Of a stretch of 64,000 bases of DNA, positions 47,801-58,893 are shown in pieces. The position numbers were made by a program, and so were the translations under genes. Origin of the DNA: Darksidea phi (Eukaryota; Ascomycota; Dothideomycetes; Pleosporales; Lentitheciaceae); contig JASJFT010000011.1 in NCBI GenBank assembly GCA_030770425.1, forward strand, positions 124,001-188,000, given 5' to 3'. Every line of letters starts with the position of its first letter. The first letter of the stretch is position 1. The notes beneath the pieces are model-generated. The model searched no databases. It was not told the origin of the DNA and saw only the letters and a list, made by a program, of their open reading frames with translations.

Positions 47801-50800
47801 GTGTTCGATCCTAGAAACAAAGACTGAAGCAATGCTCCATGGCTTCGGATAGTCGTCAAGCATCATATTGATACCAGAGTAACCCGCGCGTTTCAATGCT
47901 GTATTCCAGTGGTCTGTGTCCATGAACGGGCTATCAACGCGGTTTTCCTCCATCCCGACCCAGTAATCCGGAAAGGTCCCAAGGACTAACCCATGTCCAA
48001 TGAGTGTTTGTGTTGTTTCCACAATAATCAGCCGTCCCCCGGGTTTGAGCAATGATCGCGCATGTCGTAGCGCTATGTTGATATTCTTTGCGGTATGAAG
48101 TGATTCGGAGGCTATAACGATGTCGTACTCTGACTTATAGCCTTGCTCTAAAGGTTCTTCTTCGATGTCGAGGATGCCGAATGTCATACCGTCGCAGAAG
48201 TCAAATTGAGATTTTGCGGATGAAAGAAAGGCAGTCGAGACATCAGTGAACGTATACCTAGACACAGCGGTACAAAGTCAGCAAAGCTCATCAAAGGGCC
48301 ATCAATAGCCAATTCAACTGAACTAGTTCAAAAGCACCCGAAAAGATGTAACGGGTTTGTATCGTCAAATTACGTACCCGTTAAAAAGTCTCTGTTGGGT
48401 CTTGGCGTGAAGAGCTTCCAAAACTATACGTGTTGCTCCACCTGTGCCAGCACCAATTTCAAGAATGTTCAGATGTGGGTTCCGGTGAGCGCAAAGGTTT
48501 ATGACTCGGCCGAGCTGAGGATACGCTGCCGCTATCCCTACACTGGAGGAATATAACTGACTTAGAAGTCCGTCTTGGAGAGCGACCTCAAGTCCGCTCT
48601 TCCTTCCCGCGATGATACTTTCCAAGTTATCAAAGACCCGTTTAATCAGCTGCACTTCAACGTTTGCTTTCATTTGCGCCGAGAGCTTTGAGATCATGGC
48701 GATCCGATCGACGCTAGAGGTAGCGGTTGCTTCTCCGACGAATGGAAGATCCGATTCGGCACATCTCCCTGCCCATGATAAGAATTTCGCCATGTGAGGC
48801 TGAGGTATCGCGCCTTTTGGCTGGAAATTAGGACTTGTCGCGATCTCTACTACGGCGTACGCACTGAGACGATTCAAATCATTCATGTTGTTCACGAATC
48901 CTTCGTCCACAGCGACCGTAGGTGGGAAAATGGCGCTGGCCCGGTCACTATCCATGTGATCAATATCAGGTTTCCATGCAAGCTTTCGATACGGCTTTCG
49001 AGCAAACTCAGTAGCATCGGATCGCCCGCCATAGGCCACACAGCGCAGATCTTCAATATCCGCAAGTGGAGCTCCTGACTGACTGGTCAGTTGAATTTGT
49101 GCGTAAAGTCCCCGGATGCCGCGGCGGACACTGTGACAGACAGCTGTACCAAATGCATCACCTGGATCGTCCAAGACCCAGAGTGAGATCCGCTTGAGAA
49201 ACACCGGGACGTAGGCATGCTCCGCGCTCTCACTGTGCCCTTGAAACCCTGCAATAATGGCTAGCTGATGGCAAGCATCTAAAGAAGCAGGGTGGAGTAA
49301 GTACGGTGATTCATAACCAGTGAACATTCCTTCGGTAGTCTTCAGAGAGATCCTTGCAGCAACCGTGTTGCTCCGTGGGTCAGACGTCAATTGGGAGACT
49401 CCTTGGAAGGAAGGGCCGTAGCCGAGGCCGGTATCGGTGAACGTGCGGTACCAGCTTTTGGAATCCAACATGCGAGGGTCGGAAGGACTTTCTATTCTCT
49501 GGTATAATGGAGTGCAATCCGCCCTGCTTTTTTTCCGAGGTACTACTTCCCCAGAGCAATGCATGGTCCATGCAGTATTTACCGACGTTACTGAGCTTAT
49601 CTTGAAAGTGTACGAATCGCCGTTGGAGGTATGACGCTGCTCGAGATTGAGAATGGTTTCCAGGCCTCGATCGTCTTCCGGAATACGCATGGCAGCATGC
49701 ATGAAGATATCATGGAGTGTATATCCGCGAAGTTGGTCGGCTGGATGGTCTTCGGTAAATACCTGGAATGCTGCTTCGACAGCCATGCAAATATACCCTG
49801 CAGCGGGGAACACGGGATGGGGTAGGAGCTAGAATGCACTTAGTTTATGTACCGGAGATGAGCATTTGAAACCTCAATCACGCACCTTATGATGCTCCAG
49901 CCATGGAACATCCCTGATCCGCAGCACATTCCGCCAGGACGGCGAGCTCTTAGAGCAACCAGGTTGCCTTGAGCCGAGGATATCATGTCGGGCATGTCTT
50001 CTTAGGCGTGACTCCTTAGCAAGTCTGCTCTCGCTATATAAAGCCGGGCCATAACTAAAGCTGTACGGAGGGAGCGCTGTGCAGGTCTGACCGTGATGGA
50101 GCACGAACTTCCCTCCGACAAGACCATCTTCGGCATTTACAGCCTCAAGGTCCACCGGGATATTTGCACGAAATAGCGACCCGCAAAGGTGAAGGAGGCT
50201 TTCCATGCCATCTTGTCCTCGTATTAATGTCGGATAATAAAACGCCCGTTTAATATCTTTTCCTCGCTTGGTAGTCCATATTTGATCTACAGGCGCCTTC
50301 AGACTTGAGTGTGGACCTACTTCGATGACGATATCCACGTAGGGCTTGGTCGAATCTAACATTTCTTGAACGGCTGCCGAGAATTGGACGGTGGATTCAA
50401 GATTCTGGCGCCAGTAAAACGGTCGGATCGCTGATCTCGACATGACCGTGTGTGGAAATACCGAAGATATCCACTGGGCTTGGGTACAACGGTCACCATC
50501 ATCAAGAAGCCGGGTAGTCTTTAACTCGCCAAGAGCTCGTGTTAGCAAGACTTCGTACTCCAGGCCCAAAAGCAACATGTGGGATGAATGGTACGCATTA
50601 CCACCTGTATGAAGAATTCGCGCGAAGATACCTTTAGCGCGAAGGAGCTCAGAGACACTGGCCACATCGCCGGCATTTCCTGTAAGGGTTACGCTATTTG
50701 GAGAATTGACCGCAGCAACTTCGACTTCGGGATAAGTATCAGCAATGTAAGACATCACTGCATCTGAACTAAGGCCGACGGCTAGCATGAGGCCTTCTTG

Positions 50801-53392
50801 GCTGTTCTTGGATACTGCCACGCCTCTGCAGTAGGCTATGACAATGGCTTCTGCGGCGCTTATGTAGCCGGCAGCGTAGGCGGCCGCAATCTCGCCTACA
50901 ATCGTGTCAGGTATCGGCTTTCATATGATAGATTTGGTGCGACGCACCTGAAGAGTGTCCGACGGTCGCCACTGGTGTCAAGCCCCAAGATCTCATGAGA
51001 CCGACCAGACCAAGCTGCAGCGCTGTGCAGACAGTTTGGGAGACCTCGGGTACATGGAACGATGGTTGGCCCGTTTTGGACAGTACATCTTCACCTGCTG
51101 TTAGCTTAATAATTGGTGGAAGAAGGTTGCTCGCCTTGGATTCTCCATTCCGGCCGGAAAGAAAGGCGGGACAGGATCATGTCCAGGTATGCGATGGTGT
51201 TGCGGAACAGCTCATAGTCCATTAGGCCGGAACCCATCGCAGCCCATTGTGCTCCCTGTCCTATACCCCAGTCAGTAAATGGTCCTACTTCGTAGCGTTG
51301 TACTGTTTGTTGTCTAACCAGTGAAGATAAATCCAATAGCAGGCCTTTGCGAATCTTGCACCTTCAGTGGCTCTGATATATCTCGACCTATGGATTCGTT
51401 CGGTGTGGCGGGTCTGACGATGGCATATGAGCGATGCTGAAACCGGGATCTGCGACAAGAGAGAGTATAGGCGACGTCGGCTAGTGAATGACGTCCAGCC
51501 GCTTCGAGTACAGCTTCAGAATGCCGAGTCAAGGCTCTTTCATCATGCGCAGAAAAGGGAAGAAGGACTAGTCTTCTTGTGCCTGCACTAGGGCTCTGAA
51601 ACTTTACGGGCCGATAATGGAATGGGATGCATAGCGATTGGGTCTGGGATGATACCAGACTCTTGTCGCTAGTTAGAGACACGACGCCGTTGGTGAATTC
51701 AGGATCTGCATGAAGAACGGAAATGTGGTCGACGATGCAGTGTGCATTGGCACCGCCATATCCAAAGGAGTTTACGCTGACTCTTCGGAGCTTGTTGATA
51801 GGCCATGGGGTCAACTCTGTAACCACTTGAACATTGGCCTGTTCGAATTCCACTGGAGAATACGTCAGCTTTCGATCTTCGTTCAAAAGAATCACCGCTC
51901 ACTTACCTTGAGGGTTGAGCTTGACGATGCCACGCGACGGTGGGACCATGTTCGCTTCAAGGGCTAGCACCGCCTTCATCACACCAGCTAGTCCGCTTGT
52001 AGCTTCTGTATGACCGATGTTGGTCTTGACAGAACCAATAAGTAAAGGGCTAGAGCTCGTATTCGAGGAGAAGACATTGCCAATGGCTGAGACTTCTAAA
52101 GGGTCTCCGACGGGGGTACCGGTTCTGCAACGATTAGCAGTTTTGCCCTCTCGTCCATGAGGGGATTCCATACCCGTGGGCTTCGAAGTAGCCGGTATCC
52201 CCTGGGTCGAGCTTCGCGCTTCGGTACGCTTGCCTAATAACTGCTTCTTGGCCTTGGATGCTTGGATGAGTCAGGCCGGCAGATCGTCCGTTTGAATTGA
52301 CCGCGGTTCCTCTGATCACAGCACGTACTGGATAGTTGAACTGCATCGCATCAGACAATTTTTTGAGATAGAATGCTGCAAATCCTTCGCCACGTGCATA
52401 TCCATCCGCCGAGGCATCAAATGTGTGACAGCTTGATGTCGGCGACAGCGCACCCAATTTGGTCAACATGAGCTGTACGTCTGGAGCCATGATCAGATTG
52501 CTTCCCCCGACAATTGCCGAGTCACAATCGCCTTGGCGGATGGCGTTGACTGCTAGGTGCAAAGCGTAGAGTGAGGACGAGCATGCGGTATCGATAGTAA
52601 TGCTAGCTCCATCAGCAGTTTCTAGCGAGGTTCTCCAGCAAGGAAGAGCTTACCTTGGCCCTTTGAGGTCCATAAGGTAGTTGATACGATTGCTGAGGAT
52701 ACTGGCACCAGCACCGGTGGAGGAATGAGGGGATGCAAAGTCTGAATCGCGCGCCTGTATGAGGAGGTGGTCATTATTGAAATTTCCTACAAAGACGCCT
52801 GTCATCGAGCCAGAGTATTTCTCTTTCGTCTCTCCAGCGCTTTCAAACGCCTCATAAACTACCTCCAACATCTTTCTCTGGGCTGGATCCATTGTAGCGA
52901 CTTCGGTACCAGTCATGCCAAAAAATGCATGGTCAAAGAGCTTTGGATCTTCGGAGAGTAGGTAGGCGCCTCGAGTTTGCCTAAAGTTGGTGGTGCGAAG
53001 TCAGCAAAGTTGATTCGAAGGGGGTGGTTTTGATGCAGTTGAAGCTTCCAAGAGTACTTTCAAAATGCAGCGTAGTTGTGTTCCAGATTTACGCACATGC
53101 TTGCGGGTCGTTGGCCATTCTCGTGGTGAAAACCGGCAATGCTGAATTTGCTGTCATCGAATTCTTGATATGCAGATTCCTTTGCGCAGATGAAATCCCA
53201 AAATTGGGAAGGTGCCCGAATTCCGCCGGGCCATCTGCAGCCTTGCGTATGGTGTCAGTCGCAGGTTTTAGCTTGACCAAGACGCGCGGAAAACTCACCC
53301 ATTCCCACAATGGCGATAAGTTCTCCATGACCATCCTCTAGTTCATCACTAGAAGTAGAAGGTGGTGTTTCGATAGCCCTTGTAGAGGTCAT
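44875..53392 (-). pseudogene. highly reducing type I polyketide synthase, KS-AT-DH-cMT-ER-KR-ACP, frame broken in AT
   Basis: Iterative megasynthase of about 2,600 residues that would build a reduced, C-methylated polyketide. Thirteen exon blocks: 53392-53299, 53241-53097, 52980-52654, 52602-52174, 52124-51907, 51852-51319, 51260-50948, 50895-49886, 49828-48378, 48257-46217, 46172-45858 and 45810-44875, the seventh carrying the break and counting as two. KS has TACSSS, FEAHGTGTP and NIGHTE. AT has GQGAQW and GHSSGE. DH has FPAAGYICMAVEA and SLDACHQ. The methyltransferase has LEIGAGTGGAT, ER has SATGGLGIAAVQ, KR has AGGLGGLGRS, and ACP has YGIDSL. No thioesterase or condensation domain follows. 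All splice joins keep frame except block 51260-50948, which is one base too long. Frames before and after about 51129 are both clearly AT sequence, so there is one extra base. It is either a disabled gene or an assembly error. Confidence 0.85.
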
Positions 53393-54551
53393 ATTGAAAA
53401 TAAGGTTTCCTGGAATGATATTTTCAGACTGCCCGTGGTTTGTACGAGTGCTTGATTCACAAGATTCAGAGACAGGAGAAGTTATAACAATTAACAACAG
53501 TTAATGCCTGTGCCGATACGAAGAATGCCTACAGAATGGGTAGGACTTTTAGCGTTCATGGATGTGCAGAACTTGTAAAACCATTCTCGGACATCATGTA
53601 CTTGTTGGTCTTAGCTTTCACTCTTTCGGGGCAACAAAGCGCATACACAATCACGGAGTCCGCAAGGCAGCAATTGCCTTGCGAAAAATATATTAACTTA
53701 GCGTAGTACCCATCCCAATAAAGAGGTAGAATTCGGTGTCCGAACTTTGCTTCGAATTGGTTCCCTTGGTAAGGCTTAGTCGTAGCTTGTGTAACCTTCC
53801 AGTCCGCTTTTGGGATTGCATGAAGGCAGTGGCAAGGCCAAATATGATCCATGCGATTCCTTATATAAAAAAGGCGTCAAGGCAAAAAGGCGTCAAGGCA
53901 ATAAGTCCTTTGGAGGTATGCAGACTGAGGGTGCTTGCCCGCATGATATTTGTGCGCCGTATTTGGGGGCCCATTCTCAACCAATATGGCCTCAAACAGT
54001 CTAGATGTCAGCACCTCGAATGCAATACGGTAGCAATTGCGGGTACAACTCATGTTTCGGAGATGAACACCCTACGAATGATAGCCTGGCTCTATCCCAC
54101 AAGGATGGGGCCATCTGCAGGGCAATTTAAGTTCGGCGAACATCAACGATCAGGGCGTGGACGAGCACAACATTAGCTTTGACGCAGAGTTGGGGCAGCT
54201 CATAGATGCCTGTCTATTGGTCTCCCGTAGGGGACCTTGATAGAGCCAAGTGCCCTGTACAACAGTGCGTGTATTTCTTTAACCAATCAGTCAGGCCTAG
54301 CGGGTATAGGAAATTAGATTAAGGCATAGGTTTCTTAGGCACAGACTACCGGTTTTGTGGCTTTCAAATCTACCTCGCAGCAGGCAAACCAGCAAACCAA
54401 ATTACTGCAACACAGAATTATCTGCCACGAGAATCTTTGCCAGCCCCCCGGTCTTATCTTACTATACAGCCTTCGTTGCAACATACTCTTTCTACGGTCA
54501 TTCGGCGATTTCGTCATGCCCGTTCCCTTGTTCTCGAGTTTCCCTCATAGT
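53393..54551. promoter_or_regulatory. PKS upstream region
   Basis: This 1.16-kb region lies between the PKS start and the 3' end of the rhodopsin-domain gene; both genes are on the minus strand. It should hold the PKS promoter. A 16-bp tandem repeat lies at 53868-53899. A frame at 53736-54176 on the plus strand has no ATG start and no motif and is not called. Confidence 0.5.
53868..53899. repeat. two tandem copies of a 16-bp unit upstream of the PKS
   Basis: AAAAAGGCGTCAAGGC occurs twice in direct succession (53868-53883 and 53884-53899), about 475 bp upstream of the PKS ATG. Duplicated short motifs in a cluster promoter can be regulator sites, but this is only a possibility. Confidence 0.8.
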
Positions 54552-55790
54552 TCATGGCCACGGACTAAGCTCAATATGATCATAATCCGGTTCCTTGGCC
54601 TCATCAGCCGCTTGCCTTTCTGTATCTCCTTGGGGTGAATTCTTTGATATTTTTTGGGGAAGTAACCCTCCAATGTAGCTCTTCTGCACCCGTTTCTCCA
54701 TTTGTAGGAAGGCAGGAGGTAGAAGAGGCAAGCAAGCGACAATGACCCCAAGGTACAACTCGACGCTAGACAAAATGCCTGAAGGTACGCCATCATGAGT
54801 GCCGTCCATGAGGTCCATTTCGAGAAGATACTTGAAACGGAGTCCGACAAGAATACATGTTCTGCAATACCATTAGGTCTTGTTATGCTATCCAGATGAG
54901 CACTTACAGTATTCCCAGTCCAAACATGAGGCTGATTCCGATCTTTTTCTTCACCGGTACATGCCGCATCCTCCAGACTTCGGGAATGGGAAGTATGACG
55001 AGTGCGACATCCATGGCAAAGTTCAACGACATTGAGATAACCCATTCGCTGATGCCTGTGAAATAACAACTGCCGTGTATTGTAGGGTCCTAGAGTTAGC
55101 GGTAGAGTTAGCAAGTCCGAAATAATGGTATTCAGACCGTTACTTACCCAGTTATAGGCCAGTGGCTTGCAAGAGCCAAAAAGTACGCCAATCTGGAAAA
55201 CCCAGATCCCTATGCATACTGCGATGCACAAATAGATTGCGATGAGGGTGTTTTGCATACAATGAAACAGGCTGCGGTAAAGGAGCAACATCGAAAGCTT
55301 AATGAGCAAGATAGTTATGCCCCACACGAAGTACTGCGCATAGGTTATCTACGCCATCTTGTTAGCGAGCGCGATTCGAAAGATTCTAAGTAATCACCTT
55401 TTGGAGGAGTATCAACACCTCAGGCTTCTCGCTCACTACGTCGGTGTAGTGCGCTCCGGCGCCCCATCGCATTTCTGCTGCTGTCAGACAAGATGTCCAC
55501 CCACCGTGAGGCTGTGCATACCAAACCCTTTGATGACCATATCCACAATGGCAAAAATCTATGCGCTGTCAGCAAAGAATGACCGTATTGGATTGCTATA
55601 TGGCGCATAGCGGAGCGAAGTCTCGACTTACTCCAGCAGCAACAATGAGGTAATCGCAAGCATCGAACTGCTTCTTCTTGATTCTCCTTGCCCAAATTCT
55701 GAGAGCGAGAACCAGGAGATCAAAAAACACAAGTACAACGGCTACAGTCAAGGCAGTGATGCCGAGCCGTGCGGGGTTGATTCCAATCAT
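54552..55790 (-). CDS. rhodopsin-domain integral membrane protein (PTH11/SAT4-like)
   Basis: Seven-helix fungal membrane protein of the rhodopsin-fold family, for which some members act as surface receptors; ligand and role are unknown. Exons 55790-55632, 55558-55522, 55474-55398, 55348-55148, 55089-54908 and 54861-54552 give 321 residues. Features in order are a first helix (ITALTVAVVLVFFDLLVLAL), RIWARRIKKKQFDACDYLIVAAG (the basic loop then a DDYL-like motif), QYFVWGITILLIKLSMLLLYRSLF, FQIGVLFGSCKPLAYNWD, GISEWVISMSLNFAMDVALVILPIP, KKKIGISLMFGLGIL and a last helix VELYLGVIVACLPLLPPAFL. A charged cytosolic tail follows. All six exons are needed to keep frame; exon 2 is only 37 bp. The gene sits between the PKS and the FAD oxidase in the same orientation, so it is likely a cluster member. 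Confidence 0.85.
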
Positions 55791-56329
55791 GTCTTATGGA
55801 CTGTTAATTGCAAAGAGGGAAGTGCGAAAGAGGAGTGTATGAGAACTCATTAGTGTTCTATCAGTTTAAGCGGGGCGCTGAAAGCACGAATAACGGCCCC
55901 CACACCGGTGAGGAATCCATGTCTTTAACCTCTGTCCTTCAGGGTCGAAGCCCGATGTAGTGCCACGAACGTGACCCATAGAAATGGTACGTCTAGACAT
56001 TGAACCCGAGATTCTCGCCCCCAAAGCTGTTGCCGCATGAGTTAATTAATCGAAAATTGGGCAGATGCAACAGTGGGTTGACATGGCGCCATAGGCTAGC
56101 AGGCTATTCATGCCGTGTAACGCGTGCTTGATTGGGAGTTCCAGGATTAAAAGATTCTTCGCATGTGAAGGACTAAATTCTTAAAGCATACTAGCGTAAG
56201 TGTAACACTGAATCCAATACCTGGGCAGGCTAAGCTAGTTGATGAAATTGAATGGATAGAATTGTGCCACACTCATTTTCTCATCAATGTCAGTCAATCC
56301 GTGGGCCATACAATACATGCATGTCACAA
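55791..56329. other. intergenic region within the cluster
   Basis: These 540 bp lie between the start of the rhodopsin-domain gene and the 3' end of the FAD oxidase gene, so the promoter of the former lies here. I see no gene or repeat. Confidence 0.55.
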
Positions 56330-58060
56330 TTATGATCCTCCAAGCTTGAAACCTCCAGCCAATTGTGTTTGAAACATTTGGTAAGCATCCACCTCCCTGC
56401 TAATGCTTTTCATTTTTCGAAATGTATTCATTCCATAGCTTCGAATTGGATCCTGCGAGTGGTGCGCGTTGTTGAAGAAGACGTATTCATCGAAAAGCTT
56501 TCTTGTTTTTGTCATCATTTCGATCTGGGATATTGTATCTTTGAGCACAGAATCAATCCTGGAATCATGAGATTCATAACGCCAGCCGACATTGATGGAG
56601 AACCCTATGTTTGGTTAGCCAGTCATAGAAACGAGACAAATTCACCTTACATATTTGCTCTCTATTCTCGAGATCCATAGGGCTCTCCCCTCTCCCTAAC
56701 GATTGTTGGACCATAGCTTTAGATATGGGCTGAGGGACCAAAACCATGGTAGCCTCGTCAATACCTTGGAAGGACTCCGTCCGCGTCACGTTGCGACAAA
56801 GACGTGCGATATCAACGTAGGTGCTTTTGTCCATATAGACGGTTGTTGACGCCCAAGTCCATCTGTTACTTGTAAGCTGTTCGTGAAACATCTTCATACA
56901 TAGGAATGCCTACCTGGGAAGGATTTTGTCGATAACTTCTGCAATGGCAGCGGAAAAGTTGTCGTGGATCTTTGTATCATCTGAGAGGAGCGGTATGTTG
57001 TAGAAAGGTTCAAATGCAGCTGGGCGGTCCACATCATCTAGGTAAACAAAGGATATAAAGATAGCGTTGAAGTTGTTGACCGCCACGTACGGAAGTATCG
57101 CGGATTTCGGGTCGAGCTGGCCCGCGATCTGATACTCCGCAATTGCTTCCATTACTCTGTCCATGTGATCGATCGAATAAATGATGATGCCACCCCAGAC
57201 CTTCTGCTGAGGATAAGTCCTCAAAGTAACGTGAGTCAAAATACCTTGTGCTGAGTTTAGTATGAAGGATGGTTTATATAGTAGTCAACGTTTACGTACC
57301 GAAATTAGTCCCGCCAGCCTTGAGAGCCCAGAACAGCTCAGGATTGGACATCGCAGTAACAGTTATCTCGGTAGAGTTGGCGAGGATAAGGTCGTACGAA
57401 ACCACATTATCGGCTGCGAAACCGTAAAGACTAGAATGGTGGGAGAGCCCGCCTAAGAAAGATCAACTAATGTACGCAATACCCGACTTACTAGACTTAC
57501 CTCCTGTAAGTAGTCCAAGGCCTACATCAAGAACCCGGCCACCAACCACCACTCGACCGTGTTCTGCAAGCAGTGCATATATGGTTTCCCATCGATTACC
57601 GGTCCCAACACGGACAGTTTCATCGCTCGCGTTGTACTCGACTTGATTGAGAGCATTCAAGGAAACGAGCACACCGGCATCAACGTTCGCCCAATTTTGA
57701 AGAGGGCTATGACCACCGCTTCGAATAGCATATGTTGAATTCGTGGAAGAAAGTATTTTGATACCCTGGGAGAGGGCATTCGAGTCCACAGGCATAAAAA
57801 CGCAATCTGGCGACTTCCATGCAGTTTCTGACCTATTCAGATATTAGGAAGGTTCGGGGCTCATCCATGGAATGTACCTACCAATGCGCTTTCCGAATGT
57901 CATCGTACCTCAAGCCGTCAGCTGCGGTTACGACTGCAGCCGAGGGCAGTGAGGCTAGCTGATTGCACGCCTCTGACGCTGAAGCGCGGACAATTGCAGC
58001 AGATAGAGAGTCCTGGCAAAGCCAGATCGAGACAACAAAACTAACAAGTAGTGATTGCAT
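56330..58060 (-). CDS. secreted berberine-bridge-type FAD oxidoreductase
   Basis: FAD-linked oxidase (FAD_binding_4 plus BBE domain) that in polyketide clusters oxidises alcohols or drives oxidative cyclisation. Exons 58060-57882, 57832-57501, 57452-57300, 57244-56914, 56868-56651 and 56604-56330 give 495 residues. The ATG at 58060 starts a signal peptide (MQSLLVSFVVSIWLCQDSLS). YAIRSGGHSP carries the His (about residue 101) that usually binds FAD covalently. Then come GRVVVGGRVLDVGLGLLTGGG, SYDLILANSTEITVTA and the PELFWALKAGGTNFG block. The C-terminal NTFRKMKSISREVDAYQMFQ and AGGFKLG stretch is typical of fungal members such as Sol5 of the solanapyrone pathway. The second Cys of bicovalent members is not obvious. 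It is divergent from the P450 gene over 833 bp and probably co-regulated with it. Confidence 0.9.
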
Positions 58061-58893
58061 TTTACTTGACTTTGGAAGCACTGTCCTCATGATGGGGGAG
58101 CCATGGGAATAGCGAATATAAAAATACCTTTGATAGCGAACCGTGCAGACGATGCTTACGATCCTGGCCCGCTTCGAAAGACATTTTGACATATTGATGT
58201 TCAGCCATCAAAACCACCACTCCAACCCCAGCCTCCATCAACCATTCATGACCGAAGATTCGGTCGGTATTTTAGAGCGTCTTACCTGCGCGGACGGAAC
58301 AGCCTCCCTGGTGAATCGCCGCCTCTTGAGGCCAATCAGAATGCGCAGTCCACACAAGGAAAATTCGAGTAGAGGCCTAAGCCCTTCCAGGTAATAAATC
58401 CAACGGGCAGTCGGGGTTGGGAAGGCTACATGCTGTTGTACCTGCATAACAGTAGACTCATCCCGATCTTACATGGCCCAAGTAGGAAGGTGAGGGACCA
58501 CCGAGCAGGTTTGCCTACATACGTAGTGTTGCCTGCTTCACATTGTTCCATAGAGCTGCTATTTATTGTGCCACGACGTTAATGAAATATTGAACACAAG
58601 CACTTTTGTATGCAGTAATCAATATATGCGGACCTGGGGCAGGACAATATCGGGGCGGGCCCGGGGCGGTGGTAGTTGGGGGTGGAGTGAGGGGCTTTTC
58701 GGTGACCGTGATGAGGAGGCAAACTTCCAGTAGAATGGAGGACGACACATCCACATCTTTATCGGCAGTTGCTTTGTGTAACGAAAGCGACGCTGCCACC
58801 TCGGCTGCTTAGTCATGCGGCGTGAGCAGTCATTCCACCAAACCTTTATCCACAACCATTTCGCTTCTTCTGCCTAATAAAACAAGTGCAACC
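58061..58893. promoter_or_regulatory. divergent promoter region between FAD oxidase and P450 genes
   Basis: 833 bp separate the two start codons. A TATA-like ATATAAAAATA sequence lies at about 58116-58126. A G-rich run (GGGGC, GGGCCCGGGG, then GGGGGTGGAG) lies at about 58630-58690. No gene is supported here. Head-to-head placement suggests shared control of the two tailoring enzymes. Confidence 0.55.

Noticed and set aside
53736..54176. 146-codon plus-strand frame upstream of the PKS
   Set aside because: It has no ATG at the start, odd composition and no domain; it lies in promoter sequence.
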